DNA of 64,000 bases, from the NCBI GenBank assembly GCA_023159155.1, contig JAJNNX010000039.1, forward strand, positions 310,001 through 374,000, written 5' to 3'. The notes under the pieces were generated by a model. It searched no databases and was not told the origin of the DNA. It worked only from the letters and a program-made list of their open reading frames with translations. This document shows positions 11,643 through 24,532 of the stretch, in pieces. The stretch comes from Ustulina deusta. Its lineage: Eukaryota; Ascomycota; Sordariomycetes; Xylariales; Xylariaceae. The position numbers and the translations under genes are program-made. Each line of letters starts with the position of its first letter. Position 1 is the first letter of the stretch.

Positions 11643-11924
11643 ATGCCGTCTCTCGTATTAACCACCTTTCTGTTTCTCATCATCCAGTTCCCAAATTCAT
11701 GGGCTCTGCCATTTCTGAAGGTCGCACGGCGCAACATGATGACCTGGCAGTCCTGCCATGGCATACGTCCAGGAATAAAAGGAACTTCACATGGGACTGG
11801 CAAATATCTAGGGTCTAGTGATGCTCCAACGCGAAGTCCATACTCCGACCCATATTGCGGCCAGGACTTCGGAGTGGTCCGTTGCGGGGATAGCTGGACC
11901 GGCCTTTCATTTCGGGAACGGTAA
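11643..11924 (+). CDS. Candidate small secreted protein
   Basis: ATG-initiated 93-aa ORF. Residues 1-21 form a textbook-like signal peptide (LVLTTFLFLIIQFPNSWA core, then LPF), so secretion is possible. The mature part is about 70 aa, basic, with Cys in QSCHG, PYCGQ and VRCGD. The odd number of cysteines is unusual for an effector-like protein. There are no introns and no recognisable domain. The antisense strand carries an ORF of similar length, so coding status is uncertain. Confidence 0.3.
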   Translation: MPSLVLTTFLFLIIQFPNSWALPFLKVARRNMMTWQSCHGIRPGIKGTSHGTGKYLGSSDAPTRSPYSDPYCGQDFGVVRCGDSWTGLSFRER

Positions 11925-13000
11925 CCGGTGCTGCGGGTGAGAATCCGTATGTGTGACTGGTGATCGGCATAGAGGTGCATGAATCAACCAGCCATTACCA
12001 CTTGCCTAAAATGTACTTGTCTTCTCTGACGCCATTTTGTCGTCCATGATGCTTGTTCCTGTGGAGGAATTCGAACACGCCGCCTTTACCGCCAACACTT
12101 TCCGTAACCTCAAGAAGTTTCAGAATATCCAATTCTCCTAGATGAAATATAATCAAATCAAAGTGTCTGCAAGCCTTCAGATTCTAGTCGAGTTGAAAGC
12201 CATTCTGTCTAGTATTGCCATGTACAGATATGGTGACAACTCGGACCAGAGTCTAACGAGGCATCTGATAGAGAGAAACTTCCTGTTATATGCCATTATA
12301 AAATGAATTTAGAAATTAAAAATGCAGTAATATTGGGATACTTTCACCTCGAGTCCTCCTAATAAAAACGCTTTGGTGGGCATGCGTAATCCGACAAATT
12401 CAATTGGTCTTTGACGCCTAGAAGCTATTCAAATACGCTCGAGAAGGCATTGTTAGGAAGGGTTCACTCTCCTATCAATATACAAGAGGCCTGGACGCGG
12501 TGGGTAGCGATCAGAGAAGACTATTGGCACATGTATCTAGAAGGAACTCTTGAATTTGGTAGAGGACCTTCAAGGCCCCCTAATTCATGGCCATGCCGAA
12601 CCAACGGTTAAAAATTCTTTTGTGGCGTGAAATCCGCTTCGGTTCCATCTTCATCCCCACAGACACACAATAGAGTATGCTTGAGAGGAAACTTTTGTGG
12701 CAGCAAAAACAACGTTACTAGTGCCTTGTCAGCAATAGCAGCTTATATACTCCGTGACAACTTTGAAGTTCGTGTCAAGTCATTATTAACTACCAACCTC
12801 TATATATAGGCTAGGAGAACCCCTTGGATGCATAAGAGGTTCAAGAATTAATTGGGTGCTTTGTTAAGCCTAACTGCTACCTATTGCCTGCCTACCTGCG
12901 GAACTATATACAAAATTTTCTATTTACACTATGGTTGCCCCATTCATAGTTTAGGTTTACTTGTGTCTTGTTTTATTTATAACAATGATTTGCTCAAGGT
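11925..13000. other. Intergenic region
   Basis: No supported gene. Short ORFs at 12,411-12,611 and 12,627-12,809 lack recognisable features. The right part is the 3' flank of the 2EXR gene. Confidence 0.35.
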
Positions 13001-13969
13001 TCAAGTTACAGGAAGAATTAGTTCGGCAACGTTATCTTTCCCCGTTTCAACGAAACCCGAACCGCTTCGTGAGTACCGATACTGAGTTAAGACGTTAGCC
13101 TCAATCACAAGCTTCGATGTGCCTCTCATGAAGCCTTCGACAACTTCGCGCGTTCCTTGATTTGCAGACAACCGCACCGCTTCCCTAGCCGCCTTCAAAG
13201 CGTTCCTACGAACATGGTCTAAGTAGGATGGCATGGTCCATAACTTGGTGGGAGGCAAGGTCACCTCTCTTTCATCGGACGGAGCTGGCCGTCGACCGCA
13301 TGTAGGATGGTTTGGAAGTCGTGTCCCGCTAGGATTGAAGGGATCTCCAACACTTTTACCAGCCGGAAATAGCCGTAGAGCGCATCGTGGAATCGGAGTG
13401 GGTAGAATTAACATTGAGCTAGGGTTGACGAGGCCATGTTCTGAGGGGACCAGGAAACGCAGCGTTCGGACGGAGGGAATATGTTGGGCATGTCTGAAGA
13501 ATGCGGCGAGATTGGTAGACAAGCAGATGTCGACAGCGACATGTTGCAGCTGGGAAAGCCAGACGTCCCCGTAGTGAAATTCTCTGAGTAGGAAAAAGCT
13601 CCGCCAAGCCTCCCATGGGATATATAGGACATCCAACTCTGGGCGAAAGGGTCGAACAGGAACCATGCACTGCGCTCTAGGACAGTAGGCGAAGCTGGCC
13701 CGTTTCTGTGCAATGGAACGTGCCTCTAGATTGACATGCAAAAGCGGAGAAAATCCAGTGTAGACTGTAGGCGTCGCCAGATTCGAAGACCGGATGAAGT
13801 CGGAGGGCTCATGAATGAGCAACTCTGACTTGTCCTCTAGCGAATCCATAAACATGCCCCAGATTGTCTGTCGAAGCTCTAGTGGAAGAGAATTGAATAA
13901 CGGAAAAGAACATGATGTTACCGTGAGGCCAAGCTGCCCCGAAGTCGTTGGAGGTTGACATTCCTCCAT
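13001..13969 (-). CDS. 2EXR domain-containing protein
   Basis: Single-exon gene, 322 aa, ATG at 13,969, TGA at 13,001. The N-terminus carries the 2EXR signature (F..FNSLPLELRQTIWGMFMD at about residues 23-44), followed by LLHVNLEARSIA and DVLYIPW, in the order usual for this fungal family. The rest is a variable region ending without any membrane segment. The molecular function of 2EXR proteins is unknown; an F-box-like protein-interaction role has been considered because of the LPxELRxxIW motif. These proteins form large, rapidly evolving families in filamentous ascomycetes. A second, unrelated-looking member lies at 29,400. The frame is intact. Confidence 0.8.
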   Translation of the reverse strand: MEECQPPTTSGQLGLTVTSCSFPLFNSLPLELRQTIWGMFMDSLEDKSELLIHEPSDFIRSSNLATPTVYTGFSPLLHVNLEARSIAQKRASFAYCPRAQCMVPVRPFRPELDVLYIPWEAWRSFFLLREFHYGDVWLSQLQHVAVDICLSTNLAAFFRHAQHIPSVRTLRFLVPSEHGLVNPSSMLILPTPIPRCALRLFPAGKSVGDPFNPSGTRLPNHPTCGRRPAPSDEREVTLPPTKLWTMPSYLDHVRRNALKAAREAVRLSANQGTREVVEGFMRGTSKLVIEANVLTQYRYSRSGSGFVETGKDNVAELILPVT

Positions 13970-14589
13970 GACGATTACTGGTGCGCGAGAGGTTTCTTAC
14001 CTCCGAGACCACTGCTTAGCTTGCAGAAGTCACCGTGAGCAAGCAAAAAACCATTCCCGATTGAAAACTTTGAAGTGTAGTGAATATAAAAAGAAGTCGG
14101 TTTACGAGATGTAGTCGTTACGTTAGCAGATATTGGGGGTTAGAGGCTGCCTGTTTAGGCATCAGAATTTGCGCTACCAACATCAATGTGTCCCCGCGGA
14201 TTTAGCTACGCCATGTTAGTGACCATAGGCAAAACGATAATAAAGATGAATCTCTCCACTAGCGAAGTGTCCTTTCTTCGCGATTGGCTATTAGAACTAG
14301 TATGCAAGACTTATGACCATAACGCTCGCCGCAACCGAGATAACATAGACCCCCTTTTCGGCTTGTGATGCGATCGCCTTAGTCCTACTCCCGAGAGCTT
14401 TGGGGGTGATATATAATTGCTGAAATACTGCCATAAATAATATGGTAGAGGGGCATTGAGGGACAGCCTGCACCTTGTGCTCCGAGTTAGCCTCCATTGG
14501 GGTTTACGGGTTTCTGCATTGCAGAACTACTTCGTAGCGCTTCTCATATTCCATACTTAGCTCTCTAGCAAATATTATTTTGGTTATTA
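13970..14589. other. Promoter side of the 2EXR gene
   Basis: No gene seen. Local AT content rises towards 14,560, just before the transporter fragment. Confidence 0.35.
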
Positions 14590-14905
14590 TTAATGCTGGC
14601 TTATTAGCTTTATCGAAACAAGATAGGCTCAATCTATGGCTATGGTTTGCAGCCTTTAATATAGCTGCCATCCTTACATATTTATCTTGGCGATATATAT
14701 AGCCGGAGGGTTGGTAGTTTATTCGACCTTGTTTGGCTTAACTGCTGGCATATTTTTATGCCTACCTACTATAGGCACAGCTAATTTATTAGCCGATAAG
14801 AGTAAAACCGGGACGTGTTTAGGAATTATATTAGCTTATGTAAATGTTGGCGTTCTTGTCGGGAACCCCATTACTACCTCTATTCTTTGTAGAAATGGAA
14901 ACTAA
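14590..14905 (+). pseudogene. MFS transporter fragment (monocarboxylate-permease-like)
   Basis: An ORF from about 14,687 to 14,905 reads GLVVYSTLFGLTAGIFLCL followed by TGTCLGIILAYVNVGVLVGNPI, which matches one helix pair of fungal monocarboxylate-type MFS transporters (consensus GTRLG...G.G.L.G.PI). The preceding 100 bp in another frame reads LWFAAFNIAAILTYLSWRY, also transporter-like, then a stop. There are no start, N-terminal domain or C-terminal helices. Local base composition is AT-shifted relative to the neighbours, consistent with mild RIP or long neutral decay. A dead fragment. Confidence 0.6.
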
Positions 14906-17900
14906 ACAGGACTCATTGTGTTCTTCCGGTAGAGTCATTGTTGCGAGTCGTATTATGAAAGCAGGTTAGTGTTTGGATAGAAGAATAGAACTTCCCTGCC
15001 GCTGCGTGTCTGCCTAGAGCTTAAAGGCATCTCCTTGTAGAGAGAACCAGATACCCGAATACATGGTTAGTTTTACTCACAAGGCACCTTAGCGCGTTTT
15101 CCCCTTGACCGTACTCAATCAATGACCACAGATGACATGGATATCATTTCGTCTGTCTCAAGACACACTGTATCATGTAGAGCTTATCCCTTGCAGTATC
15201 CCTTGTCATGTTTTTCTCCACCCCACACTTTGAGATGTATAACACGAGGCCCGGTACAATAGAAAATCTTGATACGATTTCCTAGTCAAGTATTCAACAG
15301 TGTCGATCATTCAGAGGGGTAGCAAATGGGTAACAAATCTCCGGCATTTTATCGGCCGAGAAACTTCTACTAAGTTACAACATAACCAACAGCAGTGCGG
15401 GCTCCATGAAAATAATTTCATCTAGTTAAACTTCACCTTTTTTATGAAGGATTTTGCTGACAATTGGATTAGACAAGACCTCGATCAAACTACAATCATT
15501 ACGGGGGATAATATTTTACAAGTAGATTTACAAGATTTGGCATGATTTATGGCGAGTAATGGTAGCCATGGAATGATTATCTCGTTACTAATGGGAGATT
15601 GCAGATGATATTTTGAATCGGAGAAACTGAGTCTGTTCTGGTGTATGATTGTTTGACTGTTCTCAAACTAAAAGTGGTTCCATAGACCTATAGGTTGGCC
15701 AATTCACCCGCCCATCTCCCTTGCACCAAGTAAATAGCAGTAGATAGGTAGTTTTTGTTTTAATGCCTTTTCCGTAGTTTACGGGCGACTGGACTATTTG
15801 ACGGGGCGCCACCGCTTCGGCCTCGACGGGTAGAATCGACTAATACGCTCACGCTCCCCCAATATATGCACCAATACCACTCTACCGAGTGCCCCGAGGT
15901 TTGCTGCAGATTAGGGTAATAATGTAGTACATAAGCTAGGTAGTCACATGGGTTCCGCAATAACAATTGCTATTCCTGGTGTTTCCAGCAAAGGACCGCG
16001 GGGACAAGGTGCGGCCCCGGATTAGTGACACCACGACAACTTTTTGCGTAATGATAGTAGTAGAAAAATTCATGAAACAAGGTTTGGGTTGCCTAAGCTA
16101 CTGCGTAACCTCGCGTGGTAATCTTTCCCTTCAGCACGTGGCACTATACGGCTAGGCCCGGCGGAATGGACATTGTTTGATGTCATGGATTAGTATTGGG
16201 TCAATAGAGGCCTTGTGCTAAAAGCGTCGAGGCAGCGCTAACCGGTGGGAGGAACAAAGGAAGGAAGAAAGGAAGGAATAAAGTCAATATTTGGGGTTAG
16301 CATAGGTTGGGGTTTCATACACCTAGACCTAAATTGAGGTCTAGTAACATTTCTTTTCCTCTTTTCTTTTCTTTTCTTTTCCTCCTTTGGGCTGTTTACA
16401 TAAGACGTGCTAAAATAACAGTATGAAACTAACGGGATCATCGCACTATATAAATTACAACATAAGTTCCAAGAGAGAACCTCGTGCGAGCATTCCAGTA
16501 CCGCATGATTTCGTCCTACTAGCATTAGTCACTAGTGCAAGAAACAGTCGAGTCTTGTACTCCAATTTCAAGACGGTGAAGACTATTCTTCGCGACGATA
16601 TGAACTAAATGGTACCATAGTGGCGATATTCCCGTACGCAGTGTATTGCATAACTGTAGCAGAAAAATGGATAAAAACGTCTCCTGGAAGAGGTCTCAAG
16701 GTCCGCAGAATATTGAAAGTTTATTATTGGTCAGGCATAATCTAAGGGATACAATCCCTGCCATCCCATGACTTACCCACGCAAACAAACAATTATCAGG
16801 TAAGCAAATCTATTCGTCGGCGGGAGAGTTCGGGTAGAGATAGATTTACTCGGTTTTCGGGGCAAGGTTGTGGCCCCCTGTTCGGTGCTAGTATTGAAGA
16901 TAGTGGGATATCAACATGAAATCGCCCTTGACTTTTACGCCAATGGGAAACAACTCTACAAAGTTCAAGTACAAACGATACTCGGGTTTTCCGGAACTTA
17001 ACGGGGGAGAATAGCTGTTCACGTTCATCATTACTCAATATAAGGGGATTGCCACGTGTAGGACAGCTATCATATAATCTCGTGTGCCATATCTCCGCTA
17101 ATGACCGAAAGCAACGTCTCAACCCAATCACATTTGCATTATTATCACTATTAATGAGGCATCATATATTCCAGGTAGATCGACAGTTTGATCTAGGTCT
17201 CCTACTACAACAATGACACCCCAGTCTTCTCAAGAGCGTAGATCGTTAAGCAAGCAAGTGATATGGCTGAATAGGGAGAATGTTACTTGACAAACTGCGT
17301 TTTCCTAATCTGTATTACCATCGGCACTGTATAGATTCCCAGGTGCATGGGTCAAAACATAAGGAATGCTGTCCTCCCAAAATAGCCACCTATTTCCCAT
17401 TAGCCTCGGGTAAGTGACCCAGCCCAGAACAGCGGATTTCGATAAGGATGCTGGGATACACCGAGAGTTAATGAATAAACATACAAATGTAATACCAACC
17501 TACCGGTGTCTTGCCTACTATTTTTAATCTGATATACGTAGAATGGTAGGATGGCGAGATGCCGAGTTGCGATGCATTTAGTCTATAATCCCGAGGCTCA
17601 GGTTGCGGAAACCGTCTCGATATTTACTACATTTTGTTACCTGCCTATCGACAGTATATGAGACAGATCACGGCGTGGCGTAAGAAATTGATATAAGTTA
17701 TCTCAAACCTGAAAGTGAGGGAGCATAGAGGGCGCACTCAAGTCTTCGAGCAAACCTCGTTTGAAAACCTCGCCAGGTAACTCACCGTTGAGGTTGGTTA
17801 GTACTCTTGCTGCTTGATTAGGTGCACAGCATTAACCACCGCGTGTTACCGCGGCGTTATATGTTCAATCAACTTCTCCAGAGGAATATTTTGCATCCTA

Positions 17901-18615
17901 TTCTGACGTTGGTGGTATCACGATATTTACATGTATACCGCGCCCCCTACATTTTTACTGCTTCGAATCAATGATCTAGTGCCTCTCTTTTCCTTCTTCT
18001 GTTTCAAGTTTTCTAGCGCCTCCCTTCACAGCTGGGGCGACCCCCTGCCTTGAGATTGCGCAACTCGTACAGAATGGATCCAGGCTGGCCAATGTGTCGT
18101 GTTTTCGTGTTTTTATTCGCTACCCCCGCGCGTTTCGAGAGTCTAAATGTATTATTATGTGTTACCAAACACCCCTGTTTACTCTTACTAGGTATGTTCC
18201 CATACGAATTTCATGCACATGGCAAATAGGGTTGTGGGTACCAGCTATAGCTTATACTGGTCCTTTTTCCTGGCTGGAAACGGGTACATCCGCAGATCTC
18301 GAACCGGGCCCGCAATGAGTGTATTTTTATTGGGAACATACTCCCCAGCGATGCTCTATCCCATCTGTGAGACAGAGAAAGCAAGTGTATAAGAGGTAAG
18401 GGCTAATATTCAACAAAGGCTTTGTGGAACCGTTCACAGAACAACAACAATAATAGTAACCATACCCCATAGCCGTAGTTGAGCACTCGACAGTTCCCTA
18501 TGCCATCACTATAAAGTAAGAAGGTCAACCTCCAAAGATCTTTTCTACAATTATCACTACTACGCCAACCCCTAACCTCGGTTCTACGCCTGTCACTACA
18601 AGGACACAGCCCGAA
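14906..18615. other. Gene-poor intergenic region
   Basis: About 3.7 kb with no supported gene. Contains GGAA-rich and TTTTC-rich simple sequence at 16,250-16,275 and 16,355-16,385. ORFs such as 16,796-17,131 on the minus strand show no family features. The last ~200 bp is the promoter and leader of the RRM-like gene. Confidence 0.4.
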
Positions 18616-19757
18616 ATGCACACGTTAGCAAATGAAGAACGGCGTGTTGACACGGTCACCGTTGAGCCTGGATCGGAAACGAAATTCTACTTTATACCCA
18701 TCACTAATGTAAGTGCTGATCTCAAGGTTTGTAGTCCGAAGACTGACTTTGATACAAGCTGCAAAAGGGTACCAATTTCAGAGACGTATGGCTCCATTTA
18801 AAGAAAGTTGTGAAACGACTGGAGCACATTGAAATCTACCCAGACTCTACGGAGGGGTGGATCTGTGTCCACAGACATGGTAACTTCACTAAAGTAATTG
18901 GTATGGTGAATACAAATCATGCTGGCGTGGACGAATACTTACTCTCTTCAGATACTCTTCGCCATCCGGTACACGTACAGGCAACAGGTACCTCGAGCAT
19001 CATTACCCCGTCCGAGGGGAATAACAATCAAAAGATAACCATAAGGTTACCTATAAGCTGTAGTGACCATGTCGCTGCTGTTATAGATAATGCGACTAAA
19101 CCCACGGGCTCGTGTGCTGGCAGGAAGCCAGTTATCTCGGATACGGAAACTCAAGCCAGTGACAGTAAGGAATCTCATGGGCGGTCCGATATAGTGATCG
19201 CCCATGGAACCTACAAGCCAGGCATAGGACATGGAAGCCCTAGTGTAGTTGGTTCTGACGCAAGTCAAACCTCACAAAGCACCTGCGGCACCGACTGGCC
19301 AGTATATCAGCCTAGTCCGGCTAGCCTACCCTCCTGTTGGTACGGGTGCTGCTATCAGCCATTTCCAGAAGCAGAATACTTCAATCACGAGTGGTGCTCG
19401 CCGAGCACAACTCTCTTTTATTACACCCAGCCCGCCGGGCCATTCTCCCCATTGGCACCCACAAAACCTAGTATGGAAAGATCCTACCCTGTGCTACTGA
19501 GCAACTTCCAGTGGAATACAACCGTGTCCCAGGTGGAGAACCTGGTAAAGTGGGTTGCCCGAAGGTGCAGATTGAGGGATCGACGGATCCGAATCATCGA
19601 TGGACACACTGTCATCGCCAGAACCAAAGGGGACGGCCGAAAATTAAGAGATGGACTCAATGGTCAAATGTTGAATGGGGTACCGATCAAGGCTGAACGT
19701 GCGCGACGACAGCCGCCCGGGTTCGCGACGAATTGGGATGATTGGATATGGGGATAA
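18616..19757 (+). CDS. RRM-like domain protein
   Basis: Exons 18,616-18,708 and 18,768-19,757 (phase-0 intron, GTAAGT...AAAAG, with a GACTGACTT branch region) give 360 aa. The exon join creates KFYFIPITNGTNFRDVWLHL, continuing into a helix and then GWICVHRHGNFTKVIG at about residues 50-70. This beta-alpha-beta-like order with a terminal VHRHGNFTKV strand resembles an RNA-recognition motif. The middle (about 110-250) is Ser/Thr/Pro-rich and probably disordered, with several Cys and Tyr. The C-terminus (about 265-345) again resembles an RRM: PVLLSNFQWNTTVSQVENLV, later RRIRIIDGHTVIARTK and LNGQMLNGVPIKAE. It is probably an RNA-binding protein, since neither RRM has clear RNP1/RNP2 aromatics at all positions. 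Upstream exons cannot be excluded. Confidence 0.65.
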
Positions 19758-21893
19758 CTCGACGGCACGGAGGATATCAGAACAGACCCATGATGGTCAT
19801 AACAACGGCTGTATGGAGCTAATCTATACAGCAACAGGTACATATCACGCACACGCATGTATAACTATTGTATTTTACTCAGAATTGCGCTGTATTATAT
19901 TTGGCCAATAATATATTGCCCCTTTTGCTAAACAGCAACACCTGAACGAAGCGTGCAGGTAATCGTGTTTCCACGTGCCAGCAGACTATTACCCCGTCTG
20001 GATTCCAAGATACCCTGTACGATTGAAGAGCAGGAGAAGGGGTGCAGTAGAGGGGCAAACGATGAGGACATAATGCTATCAGGGATAAACTTTAGCAAGT
20101 TCAATTAAGTATCCAGTGTTGTGGAAAGTTACAACTTCGCTTCCTATTTGCCTTTGCAGCATGTTCAACACGCAAGCTCGGTTCGATGTTGTCTATGGAG
20201 TATGCTAATGTAATGTCTTCTTCTCCTCCCTCTGATGCTACGTATGAGAGTAAAGAGGAAAAAGAGAAAGTAAAAAAAATAAAATAAAAATAAAAGAAAG
20301 GGAAATATTTAAATACGTCTTGTCTAATGATTATATAACGGGAATTGCTAGATCGACCGTTTTACTCGCTTTCTAGAAAAGCGGTTGCCTCAGGAATTCA
20401 TGCCTTGTTAAAGCAAGATACCAAATGTCATGCCAATATGTATCTTGTATTAAACGGTGAATTAGACAATGTGAGTAGGCTCAGCTATATCGGGCTCTCA
20501 CCTCACCCTTATATAAAAGAGGCGTTATATTCCTAGTATAAATAAATAACTTTTTAATGGAAGAAATAAACAATTACTATTGTGATTTGCTAGATTGGTG
20601 GCGTTAACAATGCCTCCGACTACGAAGCCACAAGGTGGCTATTATACAATTTCCTAACCAGCCACTTCACAGTCCCCTTTCTGCCTCAGGACCATGTTTG
20701 AGGATTAATCCATCTTGGAGTAAATCTACGTGCATGAATGTCAGAATGTATAAAATGCATCACGTCTTAAAACAGTAGGAGGAGATTAAATAAATACGTG
20801 TATCATGATGATAACAGGTTGTTCAGGCGTTGGGCGCCAACAAGGCCCCACCCGAGCCAGTTTGCTGAGTTGGATCAAACTCACAAACCTCACGAGCAGA
20901 CGCCACGTCTTCTGACAGGCCCACTACGATAGCCGCCTGGCGGGTCGGATTACCTATACGCACCTAACTGTATAGTGCCTAGCTCGCTTAGTTGTCTTGG
21001 GCCGCAATGATTCGCTAGCGCTCCGCTCCCCACAGGCCCCTCTCATTTTGTCTCGATCCTGACTTCGACCCCTCCTTCATCCAATCTATTCACTCATTCC
21101 TCAACCTAACTAACGACCTTAACCTGCCTCCTGACTGTCTTAGCACTTCTGTGCCGTTTTCACGATAGTAACTCGACATCATTCCCCACGGCTTGCCTGC
21201 GTGCCTGCTTCGATCTCGGGCTTCTCAAAGACTCCAGAAACCCCGACTCGGCACGAATCCAGGCCGTGAACCCTCTCGCCCCGATCCTCGTTCGCTTTGA
21301 CTCCCGCTTTTGTTGTGTTCATCTCCCTCTTTCTCTCTCCCAAATTGCGACGTCTCCCACGACCAAGGCCTCCCCTTCCGCTCCACCGCTCATCCTTTTG
21401 TTCTCTTGGTATTTTCGCCTGTCGCTAGACTACTACCCCCCCACAGCCCTCCCTGGACGGTCTCTTCGCGGGCCCTAGTGTTATTGCCCAACAAACAAGG
21501 TGTCCGTGCAGCCCTTAGACTCGGCCTTCTGCCTCCCGCCTCCCGCCTCCTGCCCGACCCCTTTAACTTCGAGTCACTGAGGGGCTGCAACACATTCCCA
21601 TATCCCTCCTCCCCCCGTCCTCCTCTCTCCGCCCTTCCAGGTGACCAGACGATCTCATCTGCCTCCCCTCGCAGCCATAGTGTCAACTGCCCAAGTACAT
21701 AGCATAATCAATATAAGAGATAGTATTATCAGAGTTTTCCACTCTTGCTACCGCGCGACTCTCCTCACGTTCATCGTTGTTCCGTCTCCTTACTCCCGCA
21801 CTGCTCGGACCAGACATACAGCTATCGCAGGTTCCCCAAGTCGCATCGCAAATACCACCGCTTACGAAACTCTCAGCTCAGCTTTGTCTCGGT
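19758..21893. other. Long intergenic region and 5' leader of the next gene
   Basis: No supported gene. An A-rich stretch lies at 20,264-20,310. From about 21,000 the strand becomes very C/T-rich on the plus strand, typical of a fungal promoter and long 5' UTR. Overlapping ORFs at 21,266-21,702 are low-complexity Pro/Ser products of that composition. Confidence 0.45.
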
Positions 21894-21965
21894 GAGTCGG
21901 CGTTTGTCCATCCCCCATCGCCTCTCGAGCACGAGCCGTCACTGACTCCCGTCATATCTCCAGAT

Positions 21966-22927
21966 ATGGCATACTCACAGTCGAATACGCAGGCCGGCGA
22001 CGAGCTCGCCACGCTTTTCTCTCGCAACATGACGTTCCAGCAACCTCAGCCAGTGCAACAAACCCCCCAGCAGCCACCCAATCAACAGCTGCCGGAACCG
22101 GAGCCGATCAAATACTCCATTTCTCAACATTACCATCACTCGGCCCATATCGTTCAGCACGATGAGCCCATGTCTGAACCCCAACGGCCCTCCTCGGTGC
22201 CTCCGCAAACACAACCTTCAGCCGAGCAGGTTCTAAGCCGCCGTGGAATAGACCCGACCTGGTTATCTCCACAACAACTTGACCTCTTCAAGACGGCCGA
22301 TACCCCCCAGCAGCTACGTCTCGTCGAGCTTTGGCAGATATGCCCCCCGAAGAACGTTATAGCTAACCCAGCTGTGGCCTGGATAAACACAACAGTCCAA
22401 CGGGAAGAGACCCTCGCACAGCTCCACTACGAGCAGAAGCTGGCAGAGGAAGAGGCCCGAAGAGATTCGTTGATGAGCAGTGCGTATTCATGAGTCTTCA
22501 TTTCCCCTTCTGGCTTTACTCTCGTATACAGTGGTGTTCCTGCATGCTCCCGAACCCCTTCAGAATAGATTGGATCATGACTAGAAGTGGCAATTTCTAA
22601 CTCGTCATTTTTCTAGTGGATGGCACGCCACTAACACCAGTCCAAACGACTGATGGGCATTGGGTGGGCACCGCATACGTCGAACCATACATGATGTCGG
22701 GGTACGAGATGCTCGCTCGGCGTGAGTATGAGGAATCGGTCAAGCGGCAGCTCCAGGAAGACATGTCAGGACCGAAGGAGGTCTACAACCAGTTCGGGTC
22801 CGCAGTTGGCGGCTGCAATTACCGTCTGGCCACAGATCCCGCCTATGCCAATGACTGGTCCCACCAACAACAGGCCATGGAGAACCAATATGGTGCATAC
22901 CAACAGATGGGCGACATGGAGCTCTAG
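21966..22927 (+). CDS. Conserved Q/P-rich hypothetical protein
   Basis: Two coding exons, 21,966-22,479 and 22,617-22,927 (intron GTGCGT...TTTCTAG), give 274 aa. A 5'-UTR intron probably spans 21,894-21,963 (GTGAGT...CTCCAG, with a CTGAC branch site) and ends just before the ATG. The N-terminal third is Gln/Pro-rich and likely disordered. A conserved-looking helical region follows: SRRGIDPTWLSPQQLDLFKT, then LVELWQICPPKN, then an acidic/Lys coiled segment LAQLHYEQKLAEEEARRDSL. Exon 2 contains DGHWVGTAYVEPYMMSGYEM and YNQFGSAVGGCNYRLATDP. The CTAG-rich stretch after the stop looks like 3' UTR. Fungal-specific protein of unknown function; the long leader suggests post-transcriptional control (inference). 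Confidence 0.75.
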
Positions 22928-24532
22928 ATCTGTACATATCACTCTCTTGTCAAGCCATTGCAGATAACGTCGCGGGGCTCACCCCGCATTTGGAGCATAG
23001 TCTGAAGTAGTTAAGTTCTGTCGGGCAACTAGCTAGTTAGGTAGCCTATAGTTTGCACTTGGAGGAGTAGAGGGAGTCAACCACGCTATGAGAGTCATGT
23101 CTCTCTGTTTGCCAAGGGTTAGGATGGGACAGGATGGCTTCGCCTACATTACGTACATGAATTCATACCCTAGGACGGCGTTGAGGGATATTGGGGCGGC
23201 CTTCCTTCCTACCTAGTTGCTTTTCTCTTTCTAACATCGCGTTCATCCCCCTCGTGCGTTCCTCCCCATCCAGCTACATTTCATGCTGCGTATGACTAAC
23301 TTCCACAGTTTGATGCATTTAGGGTTCAGTGATCTAGGACATATAGATGAGGCACATCGGGGCCTAGGTTAGGGACTTCGTCTATTTTGTCTCGGTTCAT
23401 CATCATCATCATCATCACCATCCACCCTTCCCTGTATTTTACCACTTCTCTATCCCCACCAAACGTCTGCACTTTAAGATCTTTATATTTCCATCGCACC
23501 CTTGTGTTTACCAACTCCATTTTCTCGGGTCTAAAATAACATATTCGCCGTGACCATGACTTTTACATCCCCATGTAAGCCACGAGGTTGTGCCAGAGGA
23601 AAACGAACAGTGAAAAAGGTGGCCTTTCTAACGATTGTCATTCTTGTCGGCGATGAAAACTGAAGTTAAAAATAGCCACATCATCAGCCCGGTTTATGTG
23701 GTGGCTGAAACTGGTGTATGAAGTATCAGTGTTAAATAAACGAATCTGAACGAGTTCCCGAGATATCTGGGTAAATAGGGTCCCCTATTCATGGAAAAGC
23801 GCTATTCAATACGTCTTCTACCCGAGTCTAGCACGTCACCTGATACTGTCTTTACGTTCCTTTTAAAGTTGCGGTCCGCTCTTCTCACGCGATTTGTTTG
23901 CTGTAGAGCTCAGGTCGCCTCAGTCCTTCGGGAATCTAACAGGACACATATTTTACCTTACACCGGTAGAGCTAGCTATACGGACGCATTCCGATACGAC
24001 CAGAAGCCAAGCGCGAGGATAATGACAGTGTCTGTCCTTGGAACTAACTTGTCTCATGTTCGTAGACGATAAATTTTATATTCGTACGTACGTACTTGTA
24101 TACCCGGAGAAAGTAGGTAGGTTTAGTCGAGCTAGAGAAGAGCACCGGAAGAAGAAGAAAAGGTCGAGCGGATATTGATAGCAGCACTGTACGTACCCCT
24201 CCGTCGTAATCGATCTAGCCTTGAACAGTCAAGTTCGACCCCGTGGGTTCGTGGCCTGGGTTGCGCGTAGGATCTCCCTACCTACCGAATCTGACCGTAT
24301 GACCGAGATATCAAAGCTACACCACGACACAAGTGACTCGCGCGGCCTTGGTACGAAGAGGAGGTCTTGCCTGGCGATGCCGCACCGGATATATATATAT
24401 ATTTTACTACACGCAGACATGCTTACGGCAAATCATGTGTCCAAGCTAGTGAACAAGAGCCCGTATCGTTCGGAAGCGCGATGATAGTTGGCTCAGTGGA
24501 CGTCTACTTTCGTCGGCGTGGATATACATGCC
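22928..24532. other. Intergenic region, convergent 3' flanks
   Basis: Lies between the convergent ends of the Q/P-rich gene and the J-protein gene. Contains a (CAT/ATC)n microsatellite at about 23,398-23,421 and a short (AT)n at 24,389-24,403. No supported gene. Confidence 0.4.

Noticed and set aside
13233..13574. Plus-strand ORF opposite the first 2EXR gene
   Set aside because: No domain; antisense to a recognisable family member.
21266..21702. Pro/Ser-rich ORFs in the leader of the Q/P-rich gene
   Set aside because: CT-rich 5' UTR composition; no start context, and interrupted by the likely 5'-UTR intron.
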